From positions 43,391,115 to 43,455,114 of the forward strand of contig NC_045138.2 in assembly GCF_008831285.2 (NCBI RefSeq): a DNA stretch of 64,000 bases, written 5' to 3'. Of the stretch, positions 52,087 through 64,000 are shown in pieces. Made by a program: the position numbers and the translations under genes. The stretch's first letter is position 1; every line of letters begins with the position of its first letter. Under the pieces are notes generated by a model that saw nothing but the letters and a program-made list of their open reading frames with translations, searched no databases and was not told the origin of the DNA. The stretch comes from Nymphaea colorata (Eukaryota > Streptophyta > Magnoliopsida > Nymphaeales > Nymphaeaceae).

Positions 52087-53370
52087 ATGGCATCGCAATA
52101 CAATCTGCGGGGTGCCAAAGGCAAGGAGCCGGCCCATCCAGAAGAGACGAGCCCGGCCCATGACCAGGGAAACCTGGAAGAGACGGTGAATAGGTTGGTC
52201 GCAGATGTGGCCACCCATGAGGAAGCCCTCGGTTTTGCTGCTGAGACCTTTGAGGGATTTAAGGAGAAGATGAAGTTGATGTGGGAACAGATGGTCGAGT
52301 CAGTGGCCATGAACCGATCACTCTCCGACTTGGTGAAGATCCTACAGGACGAAGTTGTTGGACTTCGGGCTTCAAATCAGAGACTGCTACGTACGAACTC
52401 AGCTAGTAGTAGCCAAGAGAGGACCAGTAGGGTCGACGTTCAACGTCCGGTGAAGTACAGTGGTAGCCGGGATACAAGAGCGATTGACAACTTTCTGTTC
52501 CAAGTGGACTACTACCTGGACTTGCAGAATGTCGTAGAGGAAGATCTAAAGATCAAGACCGCAGCAATGTTGTTAGAGGGGGATGATGTGGCTTGGTGGA
52601 GGAAAATGATAGACATTGAAAATGGTGACTGCACAATCAGAACCTTCGATGACTTCTGCAAACAGTTGAAGGGATACTTTATGCCCATTCATGTTGGAAG
52701 ACATGCTTATAGGTTGCTTGCAAACCTCGCCTTGAGGGATTACATTCAAGCATATCAGAAGGTCATGTTGGATGTGCCTATAATGCCAGAAAAAGACAAA
52801 CTTCACTGGTTCGTCATATGGCTCCAATCTTGGGCCCAAGCTGACATGGAGAGATCGAATCCAGAGACCTTGGAGCAAACATATGTGGCAGCTGAGCACG
52901 TGGCAGATACCCAACGCAAAAGCTACACCGATACCTTCAAGGCTGTGAAAAAGTCCGACCACGGTGGTAAGAAACATGATCGGCGAGACCACAACAGGAA
53001 TGAAACGGTGTCTCAGAAGCCAACCGAGAGAAAAACCTTCTGTCGCAAGGACTACACTGGGCCACCAAGGGAAGTGACTTGCTAGGTCTGCGGAGGAAAG
53101 CACCAAGCGCGTGTTTGTCCAAAGAGGGTGAGACCTATCGGGCAGGCCAATGCTGCGAGGGCCACCGAAGGCGAGACTGAGGAAGAGCAAACACGAATGG
53201 GTGTCGCTCAAATGATCAATGTTGTACAAAGCCGCGCAGCGTCTAGCAGTTTGGTGAACAAGGAACTGATGTACCTAGACGTCACTCTGAATGAAACGTC
53301 CACTGTTGCGATGGTAGACTCTGGGGCTACACATAACTTCGTCTCGAGAGAGGAGGTGGAGCGCGTGGGA
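52087..53370 (+). pseudogene. Gag and protease region of the short-LTR chromovirus
   Basis: Starts MASQYNLRGAKGKE. Residues from about 125 on show the retrotransposon gag fold signature (DNFLFQVDYYLDL, AWWRKM). A TAG stop at 53083-53085 falls inside the zinc knuckle, between its first two cysteines. The frame continues through CGGKHQARVCP to the protease motif MVDSGATHNFVS at about 53312, then reaches TAA at 53371, where a one-base change of frame is needed to continue. The stretch open from 51859 lies partly in the LTR and is not expected to be coding. Confidence 0.85.
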
Positions 53371-53373
53371 TAA

Positions 53374-56300
53374 AGCCTGTGCCGCAGCAGAGGACCCTTA
53401 AGATGGTGAACTCTGAAGCTAGGCCCATCCTCGGGGAAGCGAAGGGTGTAACGCAGATTCAAGGCTAGACGGGAGTCACCAACTTCTCCGTAGTACCCCT
53501 GGACGACTTCAAGGTGATTCTTGGGATGGAGTTTCTTCGAGGCCAGAATGCAATGATGCTGCCAAAATCCAACACATTGACAATGAGGGTGAGGATCAGT
53601 CCCACACAGTGCACTGCCACTCCATCAGAAACAAGTTTCCGTCGATGTTGTCGGCCATGCAACTGAAGAAGGGCGTGCGTCATGGGGAACAAACATTCCT
53701 CGTGGCCGTACGTCTAGAAGAAGATGACCCTTAGCCTATAGTCATTCCGCCAGGACTAGCCCCGATCCTGAAGCATTTCGAGGGAGTCATGCCCCCTGAG
53801 CTGCCCAAACGCCAACCTCCCAGGCGTGAAGTTGATCACGAGATAGACTTGGTTCCCAGAGCCAGGCCACCAGCAATGGTCTCCTACAGAATGGGAGCGG
53901 CCGAACTGAAGGGGCTGCGAAGGCAGCTTGATGACATGCTTGAGTCAGGGATCATTCGCGCCTCTAAGGCACCATTCGGAGCTCATGTATTGTTCCAAAC
54001 GAAACACGATGGTTCCAAGAGACTCTGTGTGGATTATCGCGCTTTGAACAAGGTGACGGTGAAGAACAAGTACCCACTTCCTTTGATTGCAGACCTGTTC
54101 GACCAGTTGGGCAAGGCGAGGATCTTTTCCAAGTTGGACCTTCGTTCTGGCTACTGGCAGGTCAGGATTGTAGAAGGTGATGAACCAAAGACGACTTGCG
54201 TCACCCGCTATGGAGCATATGAGCTCCTAGTTATGCCATTCGGGTTGACGAATGCCCCCGCGACTTTCTTGACTCTCATGAAAAAGATATTCTACCCCTA
54301 CCTTGACAAGTTTGTGGTAGTCTACCTTGATGACATTGTAGTCTTTAGCAGCGACCTTGAGGAGCACGTCAGTCACTTGAAGACGATGTTCCAGGTTCTC
54401 AAAGAAAATGATCTCTTTGTGAAGAAGAAGAAGTGTCTTTTTGGACAACAGGAGATCAATTTCCTCAGCTATATTGTAGGGAATGGTCAGCTGTGAATGG
54501 ATCTGGAGAAAGTGAAGGCTGTTCAAGATTGGAAGCCGCCCTCAAATGTGCCTGAATTGCGGTTCTTTCTTGGGTTAGCAAATTACTATCGGCGGTTCAT
54601 CACGGGGTACTCATTGATAGCGGCTCCCCTTACTGACTTACTTAAGAAGAACAGGTTCTGGATTTGGACCCAGTCTGCCCAAGATGCCTTTGAAGGCCTG
54701 AAGCGTGAACTTGTACAAGAGTCGTTCTCAGGTTGCCAGATCATTCAAAGCCCTTTGAAGTACACACAGATGCCTCAGATTTTGCCATCGATGGGGTACT
54801 ATTGCAGGACGGTCATCTGATTGCCTATGAGAGTCAGAAATTGAAAGACCCTGAGAAGCGGTACACAGTGCATGAACGGGAGATGACCGCCATTGTGCAT
54901 TGCTTGCGCATATGGAGGCACTAGGGGTAGAGTTCATCATCAAGACGGAAAACGTAGCCACGAGTTACTTCAAGACTCAGAAGAAGTTAACTCCTAAGCA
55001 GGCTCGTTGGTAGGAATTCTTGGCGGAGTTCAATTTTGCTTTGGAGTACAAGGTTGGAAAGACCAACGTGGTAGCGGATGCGTTGAGTAGAAAAGCAGAA
55101 CTTGCGGCCTCTCAAGCGGGGACCTCCGAAGCTCAATTGGAGGGTGCGCTCATCAAGCGGGTTCGTGAAGGGATGCAGCAGGACTCAGCGGCCCAACACT
55201 TGCCTTGGCTGAAGCGGGGAAGACCCGGAGATTCTGGCTGCGAGATGGATTGCTCCTCACCAAGGGCGGACGTGTTTTTGTGCCGAAGTGGGGCAATCTC
55301 CGAAGGGAGCTGACAAAGGAGTGCCACAATATGCTTTTGGCTGGCCACCCAGGCTAGGAGCGGAATCTGGCCCTTCTTGAATGTGGTTATTATTGGCTCC
55401 AGATGCGCGATGATGTGGAGGCGTATGTCAAGACATGTCTCATCTGTCAGCGGGACAAAGGGACCAATTAGAAGCCTGCCAGCCTGCTCGAGCCTCTTCC
55501 TATTCTGGAGCGTTCATGGGAGAGTATTTCCATGGACTTCATTGTGAGTTTACCCCGAGTTGATGGCTACAACTCCATCTTTCTTGTGGTGGACAGGTTT
55601 TCTAAGTATGCCACGTTCATCCCAACTACGAAGGAGAGTCCAGCAGAGAAGATGGCAGAGATGTTTGTGAAGAACATTGTGAAGTATTGGGGTGTGCCGA
55701 AGAGTATTGTGAGTGATCGCGATGCTCGCTTCACGGGCAAGTTTTGGCATGAAGTGTTTCGGTTACTTGGCTCAGACTTGTTGTTTTCCACAAGTTTCCA
55801 CCCTCAGACTAATGGCCAGACCGAACGCATCAATGCCTTGTTGGAACAGTACCTGTGTCACTTTGTCAGCGCCAACCAGAAAAACTGGGTAAAGCTGCTC
55901 GATGTGGCCCAATTCTGTTACAACCTACAGAAGAGCAAGTCTTCAGGCCACAGCCTCTTTGAAGTAGCCACCGGGCAGTAGTCGTTGATGCCTCACACTG
56001 TTTTCGCTCAAGAAAAGGGAAGACCCAGCTTCGCCTACCAGTTTGTCAGAGACTGGCAGGAACAAACGGAGATAGCGAAGGCGTTCTTGCACAAGGCCGC
56101 CAAAAAAATGAAGAAATGGGCTGACAAGAATCGGAGACCTGCTGAGTTTCGAGTGGGAGACCAAGTTCTTGTCAAGCTTTATCCAGACCGCTCGGGCATC
56201 TTCCGTGGACAACACCGAGCATTGATCAGGAAGTATGAAGGGCCATTTACTATGGTCAAGAGGATTGGGAAGTTGGCATACAAGTTAGATCTACCACCAG

Positions 56301-56614
56301 ACTTCAAGGTGCATTCAGTGTTTCACGTCTGCAACCTCAAGCCCTTCTACACTGACACTGAAGACCCGGAGAGAAGCCAGCCGCAACGAGAACCAATCTT
56401 GCAACGAGCTCCTTCAACCCAGAGGGCCACTGATCGACAGTTAGATTAGATCCTTCGACACAAAGTCAACTACCTTAGTGAACCGAAACGATACTTGGTT
56501 AGGTGGGTAGACGAAGACCAGCCAACATGGGAGTATGCCTTTCGTTTGAAGCGAAGCCATCCAGAAGAAGTCAAGGTCTACCACGAAGCTGATAGCGCCG
56601 AGGACGGCGCTTGA
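53374..56614 (+). pseudogene. Pol region of the short-LTR chromovirus with C-terminal chromodomain
   Basis: Reverse transcriptase from [15 protein letters not shown] (53789), with [12 protein letters not shown] and YLDDIVVFS (about 54325). A stop at 54494 is followed by continuation in frame. A frame change near 54725 leads to RNase H ([12 protein letters not shown]). The integrase zinc region and its CLICQRDKG lie at about 55370-55460 with stops, followed by the core with MDFIVSLPRVDG, SDRDARFTGKFW and GQTERINALLEQ. A stop at 55979 precedes the last integrase part (VGDQVLVKLYPDRSG). After a stop at about 56447, a chromodomain-like end shows RYLVRWV and QPTWEYAF, ending at TGA 56612-56614. 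Confidence 0.88.
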
Positions 56615-56616
56615 TT

Positions 56617-56630
56617 TGAAGGGGGGAGCA
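56617..56630 (+). other. Polypurine tract of the short-LTR chromovirus
   Basis: GAAGGGGGGAGCA directly before the 3' LTR start TGTTCCCC. Confidence 0.85.
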
Positions 56631-57041
56631 TGTTCCCCTACGTCTAGAGCATGTACAGTCCTTTGATTTGCAATGTACTTTCTTTGCTTACGTTGAGTTT
56701 TGGTGTAAGCTTTAGTGTTCACCTATGTCGAAGCACCCTTCCAAAACGGCCCAAGTGTAATATTGGGATTCCTTGTTTTGAATGGTCGGCATGGAAATTC
56801 TGTAAGCGGCTTTGGCCATCCTATGTAAGTAAAGTTAAAAGCTTACTTTCTTCCCTCATGATGTACTCATCTTGTTAAAGTAAATATATTACGAGTTTTC
56901 TTCCCACACTCTTGTGTACTTTGTGTTTTTTGTTTGCGAAGAAACGTTCAAGTGATCTACGCCCACTTGAATGAGGCTAAGGCTTGCGGCTTACTAGCGA
57001 GAGTTTGATGCGCCGTGCGGTCCGAAGGAGTCGCCCGTGAT
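56631..57041 (+). repeat. 3' LTR of the short-LTR chromovirus
   Basis: Begins TGTTCCCCTACG. The end is set at CCCGTG (57041) by the ATATC target duplication. Compared with the 5' LTR, whose end reads ATGACA, the 3' copy seems to lack the final ACA or to have lost it in overlap with the target sequence. The alternative end is 57044. Confidence 0.85.
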
Positions 57042-57049
57042 ATCTCTAT

Positions 57050-60000
57050 CTTTTTTAATATTTTTCTCTCTCCTCTTAATTCCTTTTCTTCTTATTCTTT
57101 CTCTCTTTCTCTTTCTCTCTCTCTCTCTTCTTGTAGTTTTATCTTCTTCTCTCTAGCTTTTGACTTATTAAAATGAATGATTTTATGAAATGTGAATTAC
57201 TAGTGAGGACTTGGGTTGGGATATTTGCCTATTTTCATTATTTTTTAAGATGCTATGTCCAACACATGAAAACACCCAAATACATTTGATGTACATGTTA
57301 ATTTGTAGTCTACATACATTCTTTGCAATTTTCCAAATACAAATTCATCCTCCACCCCTTTCAATCTTTCATTCCTTTTCAGCCTCTCCATGGCTCACGT
57401 AGACTTTAATACATCCTTAAGTGACTTGCTAGATGAATATTTACCCCAATCACTTTTCAAGAAGTTTTTCTTTTTCTTGTCCATTGCTCTATAAATGTAT
57501 GCTATGATAGGCATGGTCTATTTCTTTCTTAAACATATAAAAAAAACCCATTTTGGCATATATACATGATGTACTAATGAATTATACAATGTTCACATGC
57601 ACATATCTAAGAAACTTAAGTAAGACAAGAAGTCCTCATAAGGTTTTGTTTGAATTAGGGCAAAATCTTAAAATTTCTTTAAGGTTTAAGGAAAACACTT
57701 CTACAAATTGTGATATTTTCTCTTTTCAAACACCAAATATTTACTCTTTTCTAACATAAAATTTTGATTTTCAAAATAGTTGCAATATTGGAAACTCTCT
57801 TCCTATTGGCCTTATGATGAATATGACTGTGGTCATTGTCCCTCTAACTTAAGATTTTATTTCCTAAAACAAAGTTTAAAAATTTGTTTTTTTCAAAGCA
57901 TGACAAGTTGACGTTACATTTTGCAAAAAAAAAAAACTTGAAAACATGCTTTCCAAATATTTTCTCAAAGTAAAATAAGTTAAAAACTTTGATTTTCAAA
58001 ACTATTTTTAAGCATAAATTATCTTTTATATTTGTGTTTTAATGATAATATTAGAAGAACTCAAATGATGTTAAAGTATCTATCCTTAAACATTTTATTT
58101 TCTAAACTATTTAAGTTTTTTATATTTCAAGCTCGTCTTGTCCAAAGTCAATGTTATTCAAGTTCATTAAAATACCATAGGTCTACCCTGAGGGCACTAT
58201 ATTTTATACCAAAAATTATTTAAATCTCTTCAAAATCTCTCTCAAACTTTTGAAAGTTTTGCTTAGCTTGAGCACACATGCACATTGGACTTAACATAAT
58301 ACTTAAAGATGTTTGAATGTAAAACAGCAAAGAGGCTAGTTCTTAGTTTGTTTACCTCCAATAAAGGTGCCAATATTGGTCAGGCCTCATACTGATGGGT
58401 GAGTCACTTTCTCTCTTTTTCAAAAACAAAATCTCTTCTTTCTGATACACTCCAAAAACCGAAATCAATGTTAGGATGCAAACAAAGAGTCATATATGAT
58501 AGCTGGGAGCATTGCCAACTTTTGGTCTACTGATACAAATGTGTCACTTTAACTCATTCTATACGCGAAAAGCAGTTGACTATCAACCAAAGGCATATTT
58601 GAAGAGAAAGGAAGAAAAAAAAAAGCATAGTCAAAAGAGCCAATGTTGATAGTGGATCTTTTCTTTGTAATAGTTTTTATTTGCGTTGGATCTATAGTCG
58701 TTGAACTGATATACTATTTGGCCACTGCTCTATACTTGGTCATTTGATAGACATATTGTTATGTATGATTCCTTTTTTGGGGCAAGCCATTGTTTTGGAC
58801 ACTGATATACTATTGGGTTTTTTAATGTTCATGTTTTGGTTTGCTTGTAATGCTTAAGTATGACTTATTTCTATGATAGGTGTGAATATCTATTTGGTTT
58901 GATATGAAATGGCATGAAGGGCCCACACAAATTAAGAATATTCTTATGATGGCTGATCACATGGTTGTTATTAAATGAATGATTATGTGTTAATGTGTTC
59001 ATCTACTAATTTGTTAACTTTTGCATAGGTTTTGTAATTTTGATCATCTAGCAAGAGGGTTGTACATTTTTTACTATGTTGAGAATGTCTATGTTTTCAT
59101 GAAAATCTTGGCTAGCATGAAAATTATGTATGATTTGCTGTTGTAAGTTTGTACAAGGAATTTGTAGTGTATAGAATATCCTAAGAAATAACAATATGAA
59201 ATTTTGTCCATATATTTCTCTATTTTGCAAGCATTGTACTTATGGGCAAAACTTCTAGCAAATAAAATTTGTGTACATTTTTGATAGGTATATTTTGTTT
59301 ATAATGTTAGGCCTAGAAATTTTCCTAACCTAGTCTCTACCTCATCACAAAGTGTTATGAATTCTTAATCCAGCACCAATGGTAGTCTATAAACATTCTA
59401 CCACGCTATGTATGTCACTTGAGATTATTGGCATGTGATTAGCTCCAACGACTGCAAAGGTTTCTATTTTTTGGCTGGGCACCTATATCTACAGCCATGA
59501 TGACAAGATTTCTCAAATGATAGTTCCTGTGGTTGGGTATTAGAAATCTCAACTGGGATAATTCTCCTCTACTGCTGGTGGGGTTCAATGGTGTACTCCG
59601 TAATACTTAAGGGGACACTTGGATTGTGAACTTGTTATCATTACAGGAAGTATGGAACATGATATAATTATTAATAGTCTATTGTTGTTATTGATGTACA
59701 TAATGAAATTTATATAAAGGGACTATTAGTATGTGTTTTAACAAATCTAACAAAAAGACTTGATAATATGTTGAAAAATAAAATTTGTGTGATTACTGAA
59801 AAACAAATTCTAAAAAAGAAATTGTGTAATGGTGAGTTTTTTTCAAAAGTATGACTATTTTCTCCTATTCCACTTGGTCATCAAGCATCCAAAAATTTCT
59901 CTACTCAAAACTTTTTCTAGTTCATCAAATACATCTTTGCCATAAAGTAAACTGAAAATTCCCACTTTTCACCCTTTACTCAGGGAACCTTCTCCAAGAC

Positions 60001-62014
60001 AGCTTCCCTTCCAAATCAAGGTGCACAACCAATCACTACCTAGATGAGAAAGTAGTTGCTAGTCGCACATGTATTAACAATTCATCCCAAGGAATGAATG
60101 TTGAGAATGAGTAGTGGGAATGTACTGTCTGAATTTGTAACCTTGAATATATTTGTTAGACTATATGTGGGAATATATGATTTGCAAATTTTCAAATAAC
60201 TGATATCTTATAAAAAAGTGTGTGTAGATAACTTTTTGTCTATATTGTAAATTGTGACATTCATCTATGACAAGTTTTTGATAAATAAAAGTCTGACGAA
60301 ATGCTGATGTTTAATTTAAGTTTCTTAAGTAAATAAATTTCATAAACAAGTTTTTCAAACAAAAATCAAACAAACTTGAGTAACAATTTGATCTTGATAG
60401 AGGATAGTCACTTGAATGCACCATGTTTGCCAACCATTAGGCTGACATGTATGGAATACATATTGTAATAGTAGTTCATATTATATATGTTGCTAGTGAT
60501 TCTAAAATAGTTGCTTCAAACTATGTTTGGTAGAATCTCATTCAAATTCCACCTCTTATAAGCTATATTACAAGTATAGTGAAGGTAGTCAATATTATTC
60601 AAACTATAAATTGCTGCAAGTAATTCGAAATAAGACACTCATTCTTTGATTCTTATGTTGTAATTTCATGCAACATGTGAGTGTATTTAACTTACTATTA
60701 ATACTATAATGCACAACCTTCATCTACATGAAGTTTTTATATGTGCTCTTCTACTAGTTCCATTAGCATATAGAGTACTTTCTTGCTTTTTGTAGTCATC
60801 TGGTGAAATTGAGCACTTTTTTCAAATTAAAGTAAACGGAATTTACAAACAAGTTTGTGACGTAAACAACTACTAAATTAGGGGAATTCTACTACGTAAA
60901 GTCTACTCATTTGAATTAGTCTCATATGCACATGCTACGATACATGCAAGTGGTGATCTACAAATGATGCACATATCTATCACTCCCTTGTTGGTGAAAT
61001 CCCCTTCAAATTCTACATCTTGTTATCTAAATATAATTGCCACAATTTTCCTACTTCAACCAAATCTAAAAATATGACAACAAATTTTAATGTGATATGA
61101 TGTAAAAGTGTACAATATATAGTCTCCATAATATACAAATGTAATGCCACTTTGTTCACATCCTTTTTTTTTTTTGGAGTGCTCTAGAAAAATGAATTTT
61201 TTTTTTGTTTTGAAATGAAAGAGAAAAGGACTCACCCATCGGTACAAGGATCGACCGTTCCCTATGCCTTTACCCCTATCCAAGGGTTGTGTTTACTCTT
61301 GATGCATTTCTTTTTAACTTAAACAACTTTTGCATTCTAAATGTGCATGTGGTGTTTGAGAAAATATTGAAGACCTGATACTTCAATTGTTTGAGAAAGT
61401 TTTGAAGAATCATTTGAGAATGTAAAACATTTTGATCTAAGAAAAAACTTGAATTGAGAAATCTTTACAAATATTGTTTGGAAACATTTGAAGACCATCT
61501 TTTAGAAATCACTTTGGTGTTTTCTTAACACTTTAAGTAGTTTTGAGGTTTTACTCTAATTCGGTTACTATCTAATTAGAACTCTATATCATCTTGCTTA
61601 AGTTCTTTTAGAGATATGCTTGTGGTCATTTATGATGTTAAGTGAATGTGGATACATAAATGCATTGATCTTACATGATTCATTCCTACCACAACATTCA
61701 TCTAAAGACATTCCTATCATCACATACATCTAAGATTTTCATAATAAATATTTTTGATTAAAAGAGAAAAATTTTTGAAATATAATGGAGTTGTAGACCC
61801 TCAAGCATGATTCTAAAATTGGGTTATTACTTGAATTTTGGTCTTGGTGAAGTCAGCAATTGAGAAATTAAAACCTTAAATCATGGGAGAAAAATATTTG
61901 AATAAATGAAAAAGAGGAAAGACTTGATCACAAGAGAGATAGAGAAAAAGAGAGAGAGAAAGAGATCTTGAAAATCATAAAATCAAAGATTTAAAAGAAA
62001 GACAGATACATATT

Positions 62015-62016
<2 letters not shown>
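57050..62016. other. Intergenic, no gene recognised
   Basis: Starts CT-rich (57060-57140), then nearly 5 kb of AT-rich sequence. No reading frame exceeds 75 codons, and I see no domain, tRNA, tandem array or terminal-repeat structure. The CT-rich start continues the text left of the inserted chromovirus (51110-51570). Confidence 0.5.

Positions 62017-62046
<30 letters not shown>
62017..62046. repeat. (TA)n microsatellite
   Basis: About 15 TA units, followed by GTATAGATAC and scattered ATATAT/GAGAGA text up to about 62260. Confidence 0.9.
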
Positions 62047-62049
<3 letters not shown>

Positions 62050-62955
62050 AGATACATCTACAATAAGCTTATAAAATGAGGTTTCAATCAAGTAGAGAAC
62101 AGAAGATCATTTTAGAAAGATAGAGATAGAGATTTTAAAAATGAATACACGTATATATATTCATATATACATATATGAGAGTTTGTAAAAGTATGTTAAA
62201 TCATAAAGAGAGAAAGACAAATAAAGATATTCATATGCACATATATGTATATAACATGTATATACGCAGATGTCTTTATGCGTATTAAAATGAAGAAATG
62301 ACTTGAAAATATCCGACTTCAATTTTGATGTAGGCCGGAGGGGAACTTGGGCTCGGGCAAGAGCCTAAGAATAAATATCCAAGGCCACATTGGAGAACGT
62401 ATTTGCTTTTGAAAATATTTTGAAAAACATGCTTTCAAATATAAACATAAAATCATATTGTTTGCTTCAAGAAAATACATTTCTTCACCAATGGGTATGA
62501 AAGAAAATCAAATACTCATGAAATAGGGAATGAGGAAACACTCATTGGGGTTCCTAATCGGGTGATTAAGAAATAAACTAAGCTTAAAATAACATAAAGA
62601 TGCACTTTAACATGTACAAATTCATGAATGGCTTTCCTTAGTTGAACAATTCCCAACCTCAAAAGTCAACACAAGAATGAATAAGTCACAACCCAAACAC
62701 TCATTCTCACTGTACGTTTGCTCATCAATTAATGACAACTAGAACATCATTTCAAGCATGAATGATGAATTAAGCAATATGGCAAACATATTTTGGAAAT
62801 AAATAAAGAAATGAAATTTATTCTGCCTTGCCCATACTCCCGGTGCACTCAAGATATAGTTCTCGATTCCAGATAAGAAATTTTTTGAGCTTTCTTGCAC
62901 GGCCATGGGGAGGTGGTAAGAGGAAAAGAGAAAATGAAAGTGGATGATTACATAC

Positions 62956-63222
62956 CTCGGATATAGATGAGCCTCCTCCTTTAAATGATTCAAGGATCAC
63001 ATCGGATGAAGCTCCAAAATGATGAGATAATTCCTCTAAGGGGTCTTCTTGTGCTCCCTTGAGGAGTTTGAACTTGGAGATGTTTGCTCCCAAGGTTGGA
63101 GAAGAAGAAAAAAAGAAGAAGAGAGAAATGCAAAGAGAGACAAATCTTTAAATGAAAAAACATTAGAAATCTCCAAAAGGTTAGCCCATGCTCAAGAGGG
63201 AGGATAGATGGGGTATTTATAA
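62956..63222 (-). other. Candidate transcription start: TATA box, short ORF, splice donor
   Basis: On the minus strand TTATAAATACCC (63211-63222) is followed about 120 nt later by an ORF start at 63093 (MGANISKFKLLKGAQEDPLE...). After 46 codons this meets a strong splice donor GAG|GTATGT at 62955/62956. The next downstream exon was not found. This could be the first exon of a real gene, but TATA plus leader plus donor also occurs in the LTRs of large plant gypsy elements, and the repeat-rich surroundings favour that. No family recognised. Confidence 0.3.
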
Positions 63223-63224
63223 GG

Positions 63225-63400
63225 AGTTTTGGAGCCAAAAATCAAAATTTGAATTTTTTTGAATTTGACAAGATTTTCATGCGAATTTCAAATCTTTTTG
63301 GAGCCAAATTCAAAATTTGAATTCAAGAGGAAAGAGTTTTGGAGCCAAAATGCAAAATTTGAATTCAATGGAAGAGTTTTGGAGATAAAATTCAAAAATT
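63225..63400. repeat. Short imperfect repeats of a GAGTTTTGGAG unit
   Basis: GAGTTTTGGAGCCAAAA-type words recur at about 63225, 63328 and 63372, each followed by CAAAATTTGAA-like text. A low-copy degenerate repeat just upstream of the minus-strand TATA box. Confidence 0.6.
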
Positions 63401-63780
63401 GAATTCGGCTTTGGAATTTGAGTTTGGAATTCTCGATTTGGATCTATACTTGGATTTTATATCTAATTCAGATCTGATAATTGGATTTTCGATTTGAATC
63501 TCACGTATAAGGTTGGGTTTTGAATTTGAACTTTGTGTTTGGGTTTGGACAACAATTTCAAATTTTATTTTGGATCGAATAGTCGTAAATTTGTTTTCGG
63601 GTCTAAAATTTAAATCTAAATAATAAAATAATAGTCTTTTTTGAAAAAATTGGGGTGATAACAGATGCCCCTCTTTGCTACTAAGCCGGTGTTTGCCGTG
63701 CTTAGTGGCAAAGATAAGCATCTCAAATTTTGAGTGATGAAAATTTTGGCTAAAAAGATTAAAATGTCGAAACTGCATGT

Positions 63781-64000
63781 CAGGTTTTAACCTCTTGCCT
63801 GAATGAGTTGTTTGAGCTTATGTTGTAGGTTTAACCCATTGCCTGCGCGGGTTTGCCGATATCGAATTTAAGTTTAACTCCCTGAATATGTTGCCTTGAC
63901 TTGCATTGCAAGTTTAACCCCTTACCTGTGTGGGTTGCTTTGGCTTACATTGCAGGTTTAACCCCTTATATGTGTGGGTTGTTTTGGCTTGCATTGCAAG
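63781..64000. repeat. 44-bp tandem repeat array running off the right edge
   Basis: Five units with starts at about 63781, 63826, 63869, 63909 and 63953 and a sixth beginning at 63997, each with a core like AGGTTTAACCCCTT.CCTG followed by TGGGTTG.TTTGGCTT. The last two complete units are the most alike. Such arrays are common in or next to LTRs of large plant gypsy elements. Confidence 0.88.

Larger units (their letters stand above)
51578..57041 (+). mobile_element. Decayed short-LTR Ty3/gypsy chromovirus, about 5.5 kb
   Basis: LTRs at 51578-51990 and 56631-57041 enclose gag, protease, reverse transcriptase, RNase H, integrase and chromodomain relics in order. ATATC at 51573-51577 recurs at 57042-57046 and is the likely target duplication. 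The LTRs differ at about 39 of 410 sites by hand count, mostly transitions, so the insertion is old. Short LTRs and small size fit Reina- or Galadriel-type chromoviruses (inference). All domains remain recognisable despite multiple stops and frameshifts. Confidence 0.95.

Noticed and set aside
51822-53229. Minus-strand frames of 162 and 218 codons
   Set aside because: Antisense shadows of the gag region of the short-LTR chromovirus; the plus-strand frame carries the recognisable domains.
57050-62016. Short frames in the AT-rich interval as small genes
   Set aside because: All are under about 75 codons, compositionally biased, and without splice-linked neighbours or recognisable motifs.
63781-64000. 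Tandem 44-bp array as a CRISPR-like array
   Set aside because: No unique spacers between repeats, and the window is a plant nuclear genome.

Overview
This is a stretch of a seed-plant nuclear genome, most likely an angiosperm. It is AT-rich, has long tracts of (TA)n, (CT)n and (GA)n, and is dominated by LTR retrotransposons whose primer binding sites resemble the plant initiator-tRNA-Met type. It holds one plant-type five-exon GDSL gene. The species cannot be told from the sequence.

Layout. 1-9600: a young, apparently intact Ty3/gypsy chromovirus on the minus strand, with 3-kb LTRs; its left end lies outside the window. 9780-10870 and 20590-22300: two decayed, oppositely oriented copies of a plant-mobile-domain-like coding sequence. 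12782-14827: a 2-kb PIF/Harbinger-like element with no visible transposase. 15-16.4, 22.6-23.7 and 25.2-26.4 kb: old, diverged copies of one noncoding repeat. 28789-33172: a decayed Ty1/copia element with LTRs, a perfect 5-bp target duplication and an internal deletion. 34954-41192: the only convincing host gene, a minus-strand GDSL esterase/lipase with five exons and an open 361-residue reading frame; its 2.95-kb third intron is full of related small inverted-repeat elements and microsatellites. 46917-47340: a 50-bp GATC-rich minisatellite. Next to it, 47632-50361: an old solo LTR of the same family as the first element. 51578-57041: a decayed short-LTR chromovirus on the plus strand, with all protein domains recognisable but several stops and frameshifts. 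62956-64000: a TATA box, short ORF and splice donor on the minus strand, next to 44-bp tandem repeats that run off the right edge; this is probably part of another LTR element.

The elements span a range of ages. The first element has 3 substitutions in about 1.68 kb of shared LTR. The copia LTRs differ at very roughly 7% of sites and the short-LTR chromovirus at roughly 9-10% (hand counts). I see no multi-gene system. The window reads as nested repeat sequence around a single secreted-lipase gene. The most notable items are the intact chromovirus and its solo relative, the inverted pair of plant-mobile-domain relics, the 2-kb Harbinger-like element, the intronic small-element family, and the transcription-start-like structure at the right edge.
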